NCBI RefSeq assembly: GCF_007859935.1
Contig: NZ_SJPO01000011.1
Span: 124,001-188,000 of the forward strand
Source of the DNA: Posidoniimonas polymericola
GTDB lineage: Bacteria > Planctomycetota > Planctomycetia > Pirellulales > Lacipirellulaceae
Direction of reading: 5' to 3'
Length of the DNA: 64,000 nucleotides
Every line of letters starts with the position of its first letter. Within the stretch, counting starts at the first letter, position 1. The notes under the pieces were generated by a model, which was not told where the DNA came from, ran no database searches, and saw only the letters and a list, made by a program, of their open reading frames with translations. The position numbers and the translations under genes were made by a program. Of this stretch, positions 42,053 through 50,716 are shown piece by piece.

Positions 42053-42802
42053 TTAGCCGTTGGGAGTCAGCCGTTCCTGCTCCGCAATCTGATTGGCCTG
42101 CTCGAGCTCGGCGGCCGTGTTGACCTCGATTACGGGGCGGGCGACCTCGGACACGTAGATCGAATTTCCGTTCTCCAGGCAGCGGAGCTGCTCTAGGCTC
42201 TCGCACAGCTCCAGCGGGGTCTGCGGCATCTTGCAGAAGCTCTGCAGAAACTCGGCACGGAAGGCGTACAGGCCGAGGTGATGGAGCGAGTGCCCCGAGT
42301 CGTATTTCGACCCGTGGGGAATCACCGAGCGTGAGAAGTAGAGGGCGCGGCGGCGGGCGTCACGGATCACCTTGACGGCGCTCGGTCCTTCAAACTGGTC
42401 CTGGGTGCCGAATCGCGTCGCCACGGTAGTCATGTCGGGCGTCTCGCCTGCCAGGTAGGGCGCGACCAGGGCCCGGAGCATTTCCGTCTCGACGAACGGC
42501 TGGTCGCCCTGCACGTTGGCGACGATCTCGGCCTCGGGGAACTGCCGGGCGGCGTCGGCGACCCGGTCGGTGCCGGTCTGGCAGTCGGCGGAGGTCATGA
42601 CCGCTTGGCCGCCCAGCTGGTTGACCAGGTCGGCAATTTCTTGGTGGTCGGTCGCGACTACCACCCGGTCAAAAACGCCGCTGGCCTCGGTCCTGCGGAG
42701 CACCCACTCGACCATCGGCCGGCCGGCGATCAGGGCGAGCGGCTTGGCGGGCAAGCGGCTCGAGGCGTGGCGGGCGGGAATTACGGCGAGCGTAGCAGGC
42801 AT
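42053..42802 (-). CDS. kdsB: 3-deoxy-manno-octulosonate cytidylyltransferase
   Basis: Activates Kdo as CMP-Kdo for lipopolysaccharide inner-core synthesis. The 249-residue product has the nucleotidyltransferase signature VIPARHASSRLPAKPLALI at residues 7-25, the ATDHQEI segment, TGTDRVADA, NVQGDQPFVE (usually QGDEPF) and the YFSRSVIPHG and LGLYAFRAEFL regions. Length is typical. The start ATG 42802 is fixed by the signature; the frame is open past the tRNA gene to 42943 but that part is not coding. Together with the GT9 enzyme it supports a Kdo-containing outer membrane. Confidence 0.95.
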   Translation of the reverse strand: MPATLAVIPARHASSRLPAKPLALIAGRPMVEWVLRRTEASGVFDRVVVATDHQEIADLVNQLGGQAVMTSADCQTGTDRVADAARQFPEAEIVANVQGDQPFVETEMLRALVAPYLAGETPDMTTVATRFGTQDQFEGPSAVKVIRDARRRALYFSRSVIPHGSKYDSGHSLHHLGLYAFRAEFLQSFCKMPQTPLELCESLEQLRCLENGNSIYVSEVARPVIEVNTAAELEQANQIAEQERLTPNG

Positions 42803-42869
42803 AGTCCGCGCCGAATCTCTTGCTAGGGTTGCCAAAAATGCCGCGACTACAGGATTCGCCGTGGCCAAT

Positions 42870-42900
42870 AAAAAAAGGGACGCTCTCAGAGAGCGTCCCT
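42870..42900 (-). terminator. Intrinsic terminator of the tRNA-Asp transcript
   Basis: Perfect 12-base inverted arms (42876-42887 and 42889-42900) forming a GGGACGCTCT-type stem, followed on the minus strand by seven Ts. It lies 17 bases after the tRNA 3' end. Confidence 0.93.
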
Positions 42901-42916
42901 CATCGCTGAATCGCAG

Positions 42917-42990
42917 CGACCCCGACGGGGATCGAACCCGCAACCTCCGGATCGACAGTCCGGTGCTCTAACCAATTGAGCTACAGGGCC
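42917..42990 (-). tRNA. tRNA-Asp (anticodon GTC)
   Basis: A 74-base cloverleaf on the minus strand: acceptor GGCCCTG pairing with CGGGGTC (two G-U pairs), D arm GCTC/GAGC, anticodon stem CCGGA/TCCGG with loop CTGTCGA giving GTC, T arm GCGGG-TTCGATC-CCCGT, discriminator G. CCA is not encoded. A promoter (43028-43057) and a terminator (42870-42900) flank it, so it is transcribed alone. Confidence 0.96.
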
Positions 42991-43027
42991 CCGTTACCAG
43001 GGGCGAGCCCCCAATCGCGAGAGTCGT

Positions 43028-43057
43028 AGTTTAGCTACGGGGGTGGCCGAACGTCAA
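43028..43057 (-). promoter_or_regulatory. Promoter of tRNA-Asp
   Basis: On the minus strand: TTGACG, 18-base spacer, TAAACT. The predicted start site lies about 30 bases before the mature tRNA 5' end. Confidence 0.65.
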
Positions 43058-43180
43058 CCGCTGCTGCCTGCTCTGGTTATCAGTTGGCGTGACCGCCCTG
43101 GAGTAACCGATTCTGCCCCAATAATTGCCCTAATTGCGTGCGGAATCCCACGGCATGCGGGCCATTGACCGCCCCGCAAG

Positions 43181-43210
43181 TTGACGTAACAGGCGCCGGT
43201 TTTTTACTAT
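43181..43210 (+). promoter_or_regulatory. Promoter of the 107-residue protein gene
   Basis: TTGACG, 18-base spacer, TACTAT. It is followed at once by a GC-rich hairpin (43216-43239) that would sit at the very 5' end of the transcript. Confidence 0.6.
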
Positions 43211-43320
43211 CAGGGCGGAGCGGGAGTCGTCCCGCCCCGTTATGGCTCTGCCCGCGTGCCCGCTCCGGGACCGCCACACTGGTGATTCCGCTGGCCCGCC
43301 TTGCAAGAAGGAGTTCTGCC

Positions 43321-43644
43321 ATGCCGCTCTTCGAGATTGAAACCGACAACCACATCATCATCAGCTGGGCCAACGACGCCGACGAGGCGAGCAGCGTCGT
43401 CGCCGACGCTTATCCGCAGGAAAGCGTCAAGCGGCTTACCAAGCGGCCCCGCGACACCTGGGTGATTTCGAAGAGCGCTCTCGGTATCCAGAGTCCCGTT
43501 GACCCCTGCAGCACGGCCCGTGACTGCCTGTCCAAGGCCGAGGGCGACAAGGTCCACGCGATCCGCCTCTACATGCACGAAACGGGCGTTGACTTGGAGC
43601 AGGCACGCAAGGTAATCGAGTCGAACATGGTGATGGGCTGGTAG
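43321..43644 (+). CDS. Small cytoplasmic protein, possible L7/L12-CTD-like fold
   Basis: Not a recognised family. 107 residues, starting at ATG 43321 with AAGGAG seven bases upstream. The N-terminal half has short strands (LFEIETDNHIIISWAND) and the C-terminal half reads DKVHAIRLYMHETGVDLEQA then RKVIES, which resembles the KIxxIKxxRExTGLGLKEAKxxVE pattern of ribosomal protein L7/L12 C-terminal domains; that is inference from pattern only. The strong promoter, good ribosome site and structured leader suggest high expression. It is monocistronic, with a hairpin downstream. Confidence 0.75.
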   Translation: MPLFEIETDNHIIISWANDADEASSVVADAYPQESVKRLTKRPRDTWVISKSALGIQSPVDPCSTARDCLSKAEGDKVHAIRLYMHETGVDLEQARKVIESNMVMGW

Positions 43645-43652
43645 CCCCTCAC

Positions 43653-43678
43653 GCCGCCTGACTTATTCGGCAGGCGGC
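43653..43678 (+). terminator. Hairpin after the 107-residue gene
   Basis: Perfect 8-base stem GCCGCCTG/CAGGCGGC with a 10-base loop, followed by TCTCTC rather than a clean T run. It sits between convergent genes and may terminate both. Confidence 0.5.
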
Positions 43679-43770
43679 TCTCTCAATTGAGGGCGGCGCT
43701 AGATACCGTCGCGAACTGTGACCCCGCGAGGCGCGTTGCCTTGACCGCGTGTCCGGTGGGCCCATCGCCA

Positions 43771-44688
43771 CTAGTAGCGGTAGGCCTCGGTGGTTGGGTA
43801 CGCGTTGGCGGGCGGGGTCTGGGTCTGCTCGCTGCTCTTCGGGGCCGTTGCCGCCGGAGCAGAACGCAGCGCTACGCTGACCTGGGGGTCGTAGCTCGAC
43901 GTCCCACCGGGGCGGTAGCCGCCAGGTGAGCTGGCGACCGGCACGCCCTGGCCAGCCGTCTGCGTTACTTGGGAAGCAGCCGGCATCGCGACTGGGCTAG
44001 CGGCGACCGCACTGGCCGGCGTTGTTGCCAGCGGCAGTCCGGGTAGCGGCGGCGCGGCCTCTCCGTAGCGTCCGGATGGCGCCGCAGCGGCGGCAGGCAA
44101 GCCGGCTCCTGCAAGCGGAGACGAAGCTGGCGACTGAGCCAGCGGCAGACCGTTGGTCGAGGTGTAGCGAGAATCGCCGTAGCGTTCGTCGGGGGCAGCG
44201 GCAACCGTTGCGACCGGCGGCGTGTAGCCGTTCGGGTCGTAGGGACCCGCTGCCGGAGTCGCAGCTCTGGCTGCCGGGGCGGCGGGCGCCGCCGCGGCGT
44301 AGGTCTGAGTGGTTGGGTAGGCCGGCGCCGTGGTTGCCGGAGTCGTCGTTGCGGGCGGCGCGGTTGCTGGGTAGGCCGTCGGAGCCGAGGCGCTAGCGAC
44401 GCCGGTCGTCGGGTAGGCAGGCACCGAGGTCGCAGCCGGCGTGAACGGCGGCGCTACCTGAGACGACGAGGCGGCAGTGGCAACCGCGGTTGCGGCGCCG
44501 CCGGGGTTTGCAACCTGGTCGGTCGGCAGCTCAGGGGCAGAGCGGGCGGCGATTGAGGTTTCCTGGTCGCCGTGCGACCACGGATTCAGCGAGGCCCACC
44601 GCGAGCTTGAACGGCACCCTGTGGCCGCTAGGACCAGCAAGAGCATCAACGTGGCGTAATTGTGGGCGGTTCGTGAAGTGGCTCGCAT
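43771..44688 (-). CDS. Ala/Pro/Thr-rich lipoprotein
   Basis: 305 residues with a lipoprotein signal (LLLVLAATGC, acylated Cys near residue 25), then a low-complexity chain rich in Ala, Pro, Thr and Tyr-Pro-Thr-Thr motifs (for example VPAYPTTGVAS and PAYPTTQTYAAA). No domain is recognised. It could be a periplasmic spacer or surface-exposed stalk protein. I chose ATG 44688 because the lipobox then falls at the normal distance; an ATG-type extension to 44736 is possible. A promoter with TATACT lies about 175 bases upstream. Confidence 0.72.
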   Translation of the reverse strand: MRATSRTAHNYATLMLLLVLAATGCRSSSRWASLNPWSHGDQETSIAARSAPELPTDQVANPGGAATAVATAASSSQVAPPFTPAATSVPAYPTTGVASASAPTAYPATAPPATTTPATTAPAYPTTQTYAAAAPAAPAARAATPAAGPYDPNGYTPPVATVAAAPDERYGDSRYTSTNGLPLAQSPASSPLAGAGLPAAAAAPSGRYGEAAPPLPGLPLATTPASAVAASPVAMPAASQVTQTAGQGVPVASSPGGYRPGGTSSYDPQVSVALRSAPAATAPKSSEQTQTPPANAYPTTEAYRY

Positions 44689-44863
44689 GGCGTCCGTGCC
44701 TGGGAGATTCGGTTGTCGTGGGCTCGGGGGCCGCACGTCAGAGTGTGATCCCTACAATCGTGTTTTTCTTTCTTCGGCTCACGCCGGCTGGCGGGGCCAG
44801 CCGAAACGCCCCGCTTTGCAATCTGGCAGCAATGCTGGCGTCGGCGGCGAGCCAATCGGGCGG

Positions 44864-44891
44864 AGTATAGGAGTGTGCCCGACTGAGTCAA
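44864..44891 (-). promoter_or_regulatory. Promoter of the lipoprotein gene
   Basis: On the minus strand: TTGACT, 16-base spacer, TATACT (five of six in both boxes). The predicted leader is about 170 bases. Confidence 0.55.
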
Positions 44892-44917
44892 CGTCGATTT
44901 ACGGGCCAACGGCGGCA

Positions 44918-44958
44918 AAACGAAAACAGCCCCGCGAGGCCTGTCCTCACGGGGCTGT
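44918..44958 (-). terminator. Intrinsic terminator of sod
   Basis: ACAGCCCCG/CGGGGCTGT stem extended by GAGG/CCTC, followed on the minus strand by TTTTCGTTTT. It lies 30 bases after the sod stop codon. Confidence 0.85.
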
Positions 44959-44988
44959 TGAGACTGTTGGTCGCTAGCAGGCCGACGA

Positions 44989-45597
44989 TTAGCCCTTCGC
45001 GGCGGCGTAACGATCCGCAACTGCGGACCAGTCGACCACGTTGAAGAACGCCGAGATGTAGTCCGGCCGGCGGTTTTGGTAGTGGAGGTAGTAGGCGTGC
45101 TCCCACACGTCGAGGCCGAGCACCGGGGTGCGGCCTTCCATGTAGGGGTTGTCTTGGTTGGGAGTGCTCTCGACCGCCAGCTTGCCGCCGTCGACGCTGA
45201 GCCACGCCCAGCCGCTGCCGAAGCGGGTCGCGGCGGCGTTGGAGAAGTCCTCTTTGAACTTCTCGAAACCGCCGAGCTCGGCGTCGATCGCCGCGGCCAG
45301 GTCGCCGCTGGGGGCGCCGCCGCCCGAGCCGCTCATGACGGTCCAGAACAGCGAGTGGTTGGCGTGGCCACCTCCGTTGTTCCGGACGGCGCCACGAATA
45401 TTCTCGGGGACGTTAGCGATATTGCGGCACAGGTCTTCGATCGATTGCTCGGCCACGCCAGCCCCTTCCAACGCGGCGTTCACCTTGGTGACGTACGCGT
45501 TGTGGTGCTTGGTGTGGTGGATCTCCATGGTCTTCGCGTCGATGTGCGGCTCGAGCGCGTCGTAAGCGTAGGGGAGTTCGGGGAGGGTGTAGGCCAT
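44989..45597 (-). CDS. sod: Superoxide dismutase (Fe/Mn family)
   Basis: Disproportionates superoxide. 202 residues with [20 protein letters not shown] at the N-terminus, metal-ligand His in [12 protein letters not shown], the second in NHSLFW, and [19 protein letters not shown] carrying Asp and the fourth His. The [10 protein letters not shown] and Gly-Ser-Gly-Trp-Ala-Trp regions are typical. Whether Fe or Mn is preferred cannot be decided safely. No signal peptide, so cytoplasmic. ATG 45597 has GGAG six bases upstream; the gene has its own promoter and terminator. Confidence 0.97.
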   Translation of the reverse strand: MAYTLPELPYAYDALEPHIDAKTMEIHHTKHHNAYVTKVNAALEGAGVAEQSIEDLCRNIANVPENIRGAVRNNGGGHANHSLFWTVMSGSGGGAPSGDLAAAIDAELGGFEKFKEDFSNAAATRFGSGWAWLSVDGGKLAVESTPNQDNPYMEGRTPVLGLDVWEHAYYLHYQNRRPDYISAFFNVVDWSAVADRYAAAKG

Positions 45598-45686
45598 TTC
45601 GGTCTCCTGTATGGTCTGTTGCGGCGTGTGTCCGCGTGAGGTCTGCTGCAATATCGGCGCCAACCACGCCATGCGTAACAGCCCGC

Positions 45687-45715
45687 AGGTTAACGCGCTA
45701 ACGGACTACTGACAA
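45687..45715 (-). promoter_or_regulatory. Putative promoter of sod
   Basis: On the minus strand: TTGTCA, 17-base spacer, TAACCT. It is about 90 bases upstream of the start codon. Confidence 0.42.
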
Positions 45716-45776
45716 TCCGCCGCCTAGCCACTTTGGCCGCCCGCCCGCAGTTGCAGGCGGGCGACCCGACGCGGCG

Positions 45777-46469
45777 CTAGTTCCCCCGTTTCTGCTGCAG
45801 CCGTTGCACCGCCTTCTCGAGCTCGCGGTCCAGGCCAAGCTCAACAGCGATCTTCGTGGCGAGCGTCGAGAGCCGCTGCACGTTCTCCTGCGAGAGGTCG
45901 CCCGCCAGATTGACCAGCGCCAGCTCGTGGTCGGTGTGGGCCAGGATCAGCACCCCCTCGACGGCGTCTTCCGTGGAGCGGACGTAGACCCGCACCATCT
46001 TGCCGCTCTCGGAAGCCCGTAGCGTCGGTTCCCACCCCTGGTCGGGCAGTTCGGTCTCGAGCCGTTCGGCTACGCTGGCCGCCACGGCTTCGACGTCGGG
46101 CAGTTCCTTCCACACGCGGAGGTGGACGCCGCGGACCACCTCGCGGAGCGTCTGCGTCAATTCCTTGGTGGACCCGATCTGCTCGGTGGCGAATCGAACC
46201 GCCTCGGCGTTCTGCTCCAGCGCGTTGTCCTGGAGGCCGTTGAGGAAGCCGGTTAAGGCGGCTTCGCCGAGGCTGAGGGCGTGGTCGATGAGCTGCCCAC
46301 CGAGGTCGACTTCGACGGTCGGGGTCGGCACACCGGGCAACTCGAGGCGGGTTGTCTGGCCGGCCGCCAGCGCGGCGTGCGGCTGCAGGGTGGCTGCCGG
46401 CGCGATCAGCAGCGCCGACGCCAATGCCGCGTGCCGAAAGATCCCACGGCGTTCTCTAACATCCCACAT
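45777..46469 (-). CDS. Secreted DUF4252-like protein
   Basis: 230 residues with a signal peptide (cleavage near AALAAG, residue 36). The second half has VRVYVRSTEDAVEGVLILAH and ELALVNLAGDLSQENVQRLS, a pattern I associate with the DUF4252 family of small periplasmic proteins of unknown role. The middle is helical. It lies 180 bases upstream of sod and is probably transcribed separately. Confidence 0.68.
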   Translation of the reverse strand: MWDVRERRGIFRHAALASALLIAPAATLQPHAALAAGQTTRLELPGVPTPTVEVDLGGQLIDHALSLGEAALTGFLNGLQDNALEQNAEAVRFATEQIGSTKELTQTLREVVRGVHLRVWKELPDVEAVAASVAERLETELPDQGWEPTLRASESGKMVRVYVRSTEDAVEGVLILAHTDHELALVNLAGDLSQENVQRLSTLATKIAVELGLDRELEKAVQRLQQKRGN

Positions 46470-46635
46470 AGCAACGTTCCTTAGTCGGTGGAGTCTGGAT
46501 GGGACGACTCCAGTCGCCTAGGGGGCTATTCGTGGGGGACAGCCCGCATCTTGGTGCGGACGGCGGATTTTGCAGTGATTCGCACGCGGCCCGTTCTCGG
46601 CGGGGACAGGGCGGGCGGAGTAGCCGCCGTTTGAA

Positions 46636-46938
46636 TCAGCCTTCGCTGTCCAGCAGGGTCAGCAGGCGGCTCAGCTCGCGGCGTTGGTCGTCGATTTGCT
46701 GAAGCTGGCGGGTAATCTGCTGGATAGCGTCCCGCGTGGTCTTCGCGTCCTGCTCGTCGGCGTGGTTGCCATCGGTCCGACGGGACGCCGGCTGGTAGCT
46801 GGCGAACGCCTCGTCGATGGCGTCGCCGGAGTGCGGCACGGGCGCGGCGGCCAGCGAATTGACGGCGATTCGGGCGTGCAGCAGCGCCTGGCCGCGGGGC
46901 CCACTGGGGAGTTTGACTTCTTGGATCTCGCGGTTCAT
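46636..46938 (-). CDS. Small hypothetical helical protein
   Basis: Not recognised. 100 residues; the N-terminal half contains LPSGPRGQALLHARIAVNSL, the C-terminal half is a predicted amphipathic coiled coil (QQITRQLQQIDDQRRELSRL). It starts 14 bases after the stop of the HD/PAS/GGDEF gene and is probably its operon partner, perhaps a small regulator or structural partner of it. Confidence 0.6.
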   Translation of the reverse strand: MNREIQEVKLPSGPRGQALLHARIAVNSLAAAPVPHSGDAIDEAFASYQPASRRTDGNHADEQDAKTTRDAIQQITRQLQQIDDQRRELSRLLTLLDSEG

Positions 46939-46952
46939 AACCGGAATCGCTC

Positions 46953-49175
46953 TTACTTGGAGGGGGAGGTTTCGAGGTCGGCCTCGCGGGCCATCAGGTA
47001 GGACCGGAGGCTGCCCAGCAGCTTGCGGGCCCGCTCGGTTGCGTAACCGCGGCGGCGGTCACGTTCGTGACGCGGGCGGATCGTCACCGCGGCGGTGGTC
47101 TGAGCGTAGGCGCCCTTGGCGAGCCCGACCGAGTTTTCTCGCTCGATGAACTCTTCTTCGAGCTTCAGATCGAGCACAAACCCAACGGGGCGGTCGCCCG
47201 TGCGCCGCAGCGACCCGGCCCCGGCGTCGGAGCACTCGATGCGGATCTCGTGCTCGGCGGTCTTTAGGATCTTGGCGTCGTGGTCGGCGATAAAGCCCTT
47301 GAGCTTCTCCACCGCGACCTCGATCGGCACGTTGGTGACCAGCGTGGTCTCGATGAGGGACTTGCCCCACGAGCCGAAGCCCCACCAGCTCTTCTTGGGT
47401 TGTTCTTCGTCCATACCTGCCCCCAATTGCACGACCTGGTTGCGCCCCTGATCCTTGGCCTGCAGCAGCGCCCGGTCGGAGCGTCTGAGCAGCGTCTCGG
47501 GCGTGTCGCCCGCCTGCAGTTCCGAAACGCCGAAGCTGGCAGTAATCGACTTCCCGCCGAGTTCGGACTGAACGGTCTCGGAAAGGGCCCGCCGCATCTG
47601 CTCCGCCCGCATCGCGGCGTTGGCGTTGTTGCAGTCGGCGCACAGCACGGCGAACTCTTCGCCACCGTAGCGGGCGACTAGGTCGCCGGTACGGCAGACC
47701 GCCTTCAGCAGGGTGGCGAAGCTGATAATTGCCTCGTCACCGGCCTGGTGGCCGAAGGTGTCGTTGATCGATTTGAAGTGGTCGATGTCAGCCATGATCA
47801 GGCTGCACGGGAGGCCGGTTTCTTGGTGGGCGTCGACGAACATCGCCAGGGCCCGGTCGAACTCTGCCCGGTTGGCGACCTGGGTCATCGGGTCCTTGGT
47901 CATCTCGACGTGCAGCGCCTGGCACCGCTGCTCCAGCGACGCCTCACTCGAGGCGTCGTGCAGCAGCACCGTGGCCCCGAGGATGCCCTGCGAAGGCGAG
48001 CAAACTGGGATCGAGTGCAGGTCGACCTCGATGTGCTTGCCCTTGCGGCCGATGACGCTCATCCGCTGGACGTTCGGCGCGCCGGTGTTGATCGCTTCGG
48101 CGATAGGGCACTCGGTGTCGTCTAGCAGCCGGCCGTCCGAGGCGCTCATCACCAGCAGCGAGGGCGTGAGCGTCTGGCCCACCGCCGCCGAGCTGCCGAC
48201 GCCCGTCATCCGTTCCGCGCCGGTATTCCACAACAAGATCTGCCGGTGGGGGCTGACAAACACGACGCCGTCGTGCATGTGGTCGATCAGCTCCTTCTCG
48301 AACATCGCCAGCTCGGAGCTGGCCGGGTCTGCTCCGGATGGGGCGTGCGACGTAAACTCCCACGGCAGATTACCGCTGCCGGTATCTAGCTGGGCGAGCC
48401 AGCGCTGGGAGACTTCTGCCGAGCGTTCGGCGTAGTTCTTGCCAAGCTGTTCGACGAAGCTCCGCACCAGGCCCGGGTCGAATTGTGAGCCCGCGCACTG
48501 GAAAAGCTCAGCGACCGCCCGTTCCTGCGACTTCGCAGGGCGGTAGACGTGGTCGGTGGTCATCGAGTCGTAGGCGTCGACGATCGACAAGAACCGCGCC
48601 AGCACGGGAATGTCTTCGCCGCTCGGTTGGCTGTCGCCGCGGCTGCCGTCGTACCACGCATTGGACGCGATCACGACGTCGATCAGCTTCTGTGGGGCTC
48701 CGGCCCGCTCGAGGATCTCTTTGGCTTGGTAGGGCGCCCGGTTGAGCGCCGCGAGGTCTTCCGGCTGCAGCCGGCCCTGCTTGATCAGTACCGAGTCGGG
48801 CACGCCGAGCTTGCCGATGTCGTGCAGCAACGCGGCGAGTTCGAGTTGGGTCCGCAGCGCGTCTGGCATCTCCAACGCCGCGGCCCAGCGGCTGCAGCCG
48901 AGTGCGACTCGCAGGCAGTGCGACGCCGTGGGTGGGTGCTTGCAACGCAGGCCCGTGAACAGCGAACCGGCCAGTCCGAGTCGGGCAGCGGCCAGGCGGT
49001 CTTCGAACTGAGTGACCTTAGGGTCGAGCTCGGCCGCGGCGTGGCCGCTCAGGCGGGCGGTTTCTTCGAGGGATTGCAGCAGCACCGGAATCCGTGAGGG
49101 TTCGTCGGCGCCGGCATGGCCGACGACCGGCGTACCGGGCGGTAAATCCAGGGGACTAGGCAGGGTTTCGGACAT
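46953..49175 (-). CDS. HD-GYP-like / PAS / GGDEF cyclic-di-GMP signalling protein
   Basis: 740 residues. An HD-type phosphohydrolase domain (about 75-255) keeps His118-Asp119 in LLHDIGKLG, but the HHExxDGxGYP segment is changed to ASNAWYDGSRGDS, so c-di-GMP phosphodiesterase activity is doubtful. A PAS domain spans about 290-410. The GGDEF domain (about 425-590) has an active GGEEF at 504-508 and the inhibitory RxxD site Arg495-Asp498 exactly five residues before it, so it should be a product-inhibited diguanylate cyclase. A C-terminal domain of about 150 residues is not recognised. No membrane segment. ATG 49175. It heads an operon with the 100-residue protein. Confidence 0.9.
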   Translation of the reverse strand: MSETLPSPLDLPPGTPVVGHAGADEPSRIPVLLQSLEETARLSGHAAAELDPKVTQFEDRLAAARLGLAGSLFTGLRCKHPPTASHCLRVALGCSRWAAALEMPDALRTQLELAALLHDIGKLGVPDSVLIKQGRLQPEDLAALNRAPYQAKEILERAGAPQKLIDVVIASNAWYDGSRGDSQPSGEDIPVLARFLSIVDAYDSMTTDHVYRPAKSQERAVAELFQCAGSQFDPGLVRSFVEQLGKNYAERSAEVSQRWLAQLDTGSGNLPWEFTSHAPSGADPASSELAMFEKELIDHMHDGVVFVSPHRQILLWNTGAERMTGVGSSAAVGQTLTPSLLVMSASDGRLLDDTECPIAEAINTGAPNVQRMSVIGRKGKHIEVDLHSIPVCSPSQGILGATVLLHDASSEASLEQRCQALHVEMTKDPMTQVANRAEFDRALAMFVDAHQETGLPCSLIMADIDHFKSINDTFGHQAGDEAIISFATLLKAVCRTGDLVARYGGEEFAVLCADCNNANAAMRAEQMRRALSETVQSELGGKSITASFGVSELQAGDTPETLLRRSDRALLQAKDQGRNQVVQLGAGMDEEQPKKSWWGFGSWGKSLIETTLVTNVPIEVAVEKLKGFIADHDAKILKTAEHEIRIECSDAGAGSLRRTGDRPVGFVLDLKLEEEFIERENSVGLAKGAYAQTTAAVTIRPRHERDRRRGYATERARKLLGSLRSYLMAREADLETSPSK

Positions 49176-49492
49176 CTCGCCGGGCTGGCAATTGGTTCTT
49201 GCGGACGCTTCCTGGGAAAGCTAGGTCACGCAGTGCGGGTCGGCAAACCACTCTCACCGAACGACTTACAACAGATCTCAGACGCCCGGCGCAGGCCGCG
49301 TAACCGCTAAGGGTCGGTTCTTGTGCTGCTTACCCAATCCGATTTATTAACGCGGGGGGTGAAAACTCGGGGCCGCACGTGCCGATCCGAATGGTTGTAC
49401 GGACGAATCGAATCACGGCCGTTGACGCCGTGCTTGTCTCGAATCAACTATCTACCCCGCCCGGATGGCGGGCTTCAGGCGAGGGAACGCTG
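49176..49492. other. Divergent intergenic region, 317 bases
   Basis: A possible plus-strand promoter (TTGACG at 49422, 18-base spacer, AACTAT) precedes the membrane protein gene. I see nothing convincing for the minus strand and no RNA gene. Confidence 0.35.
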
Positions 49493-50659
49493 ATGGCTTC
49501 TGGTGCAAGGGATGGTCGCCGACGTCGCATGCTGAATGACGGGACACGAACCGCCGCGGGCGTTTCCGAACAGGATTTCTCCGCCGAGGCCCCAGTGTCG
49601 GGCCTCAAAAAGCGTCGGTTCGCCCCGGATCCGGGCAGCCCCAGCTTTGCGGTGGCCCGGTCCGTGCTGCCGACCAGCGGGGTTTCGCTGGCCGGAACGG
49701 TCTCGGCTGGGTTGCTGCTGTCGGGCGGGGTGCTGGCGGGTGACTACTTCAAGCCGCTGCTGCCCGCGGCGCTGGCGGGGCCGCTGAGCGTGGCGGCGCC
49801 TAGCTCCGTAGGTGGCTGGCTCGTAGCTTCGCTCATGCTGGTGGTAGCTCTGCTGTGCGCAGTCATCTACGGGCTGCGATCCAACCGCTCGGACGACGTC
49901 CGGGGTCTGTACCGCTGGTGGCTAACCGCGGCGATTGCGGGAGTCGCGCTCAGCGCGGCGTACTCGGTCGGCGCCGGATCGCTGGTCGGCGCCGAGCTGA
50001 CGCGTCTGACCGGCGTGACTGCAGTGGGCAATTCGGGGTGGTGGATCACCGCCCTGGCACTGTCGGCCCTGGTGCTCGGGTTCCGGCCCGTCGCCGACCT
50101 GGCGGAGAGCCGGCTGTCGCTGGCGTTCTCGGTCCTGGCGGCGGCGGCCGTAATCGTGTCGTGGTGTGGGGCCGCTGGGGCGGTTCCCGCCCAGGCGTCC
50201 GAGCACGCCCAGCTGGTACAGAGCGGCGGGCTGCTGATCGGATTGGTGATGGCGGCGGCGGCTCAGCTTGCGTTTGTGCGTCGGGTGCTCCTCGAGACCG
50301 ACGGAGTAATCGCCGCGCCGGAGAAGAAGGAGAAGCCCGCAAAGAAGGTGACAAAGGCGAGCCCCGACGCCGCGGCCACCAAGCAGGCGGGCAAACCGGC
50401 GAAGGTCGGCGAGAAGCCCGCCACTGTGCGGTTCGAGTCGAAGCCGGCAGCGGCCGAACCGGTTGCCGAAGAAGAGTCGCCGGCGCCATCGCTACGGCGT
50501 GACACCAGCAACGAGGCCGCTGCTTCCGAGGATTCCAGGTGGACCGACGGCTCCGACGCAGACGCGGACTACGACGACGACAACCCGCGCCGCAAGCTCT
50601 CCAAGGCCGAACGCAAGCGGCTGCGGAAGTCCAAGGCAGGCGGACGCTACGCCGCCTAG
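49493..50659 (+). CDS. Multi-pass membrane protein with charged C-terminal tail
   Basis: Not recognised. About 388 residues: a basic N-terminus, then six to eight hydrophobic segments between about 60 and 260 (including LVASLMLVVALLCAVIYGL and WWITALALSALVLGF), and a long cytoplasmic tail of about 120 residues rich in Lys, Ala and Glu that ends in a basic RKLSKAERKRLRKSKAGG stretch. Such tails can bind nucleic acid or acidic surfaces. I chose ATG 49493; ATG 49529 and 49379 are also open. It ends 57 bases before gltX. Confidence 0.65.
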   Translation: MASGARDGRRRRMLNDGTRTAAGVSEQDFSAEAPVSGLKKRRFAPDPGSPSFAVARSVLPTSGVSLAGTVSAGLLLSGGVLAGDYFKPLLPAALAGPLSVAAPSSVGGWLVASLMLVVALLCAVIYGLRSNRSDDVRGLYRWWLTAAIAGVALSAAYSVGAGSLVGAELTRLTGVTAVGNSGWWITALALSALVLGFRPVADLAESRLSLAFSVLAAAAVIVSWCGAAGAVPAQASEHAQLVQSGGLLIGLVMAAAAQLAFVRRVLLETDGVIAAPEKKEKPAKKVTKASPDAAATKQAGKPAKVGEKPATVRFESKPAAAEPVAEEESPAPSLRRDTSNEAAASEDSRWTDGSDADADYDDDNPRRKLSKAERKRLRKSKAGGRYAA

Positions 50660-50716
50660 CGGCGATGGCGTAGAATCAGGCCCTCGCAACCGGCCCCTGC
50701 CTACCAACCACCCGCA

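Larger units (their letters stand above)
42991..43320. other. Divergent promoter region between tRNA-Asp and the 107-residue gene
   Basis: About 330 bases with two sigma70-like promoters pointing outward (43028-43057 minus and 43181-43210 plus) and a hairpin in the leader of the plus-strand gene at 43216-43239 (9 of 10 paired, GTCG loop). No coding frame is supported. Confidence 0.6.

Noticed and set aside
42028-42054. AATTTGGG/CCCAATTT hairpin after kdsB
   Set aside because: One mismatch, A/T-rich arms and no clean T run; could be a terminator but not supported enough.
42803-42943. N-terminal extension of kdsB through the tRNA gene
   Set aside because: It runs into tRNA-Asp and its terminator; the enzyme signature starts seven residues after ATG 42802.
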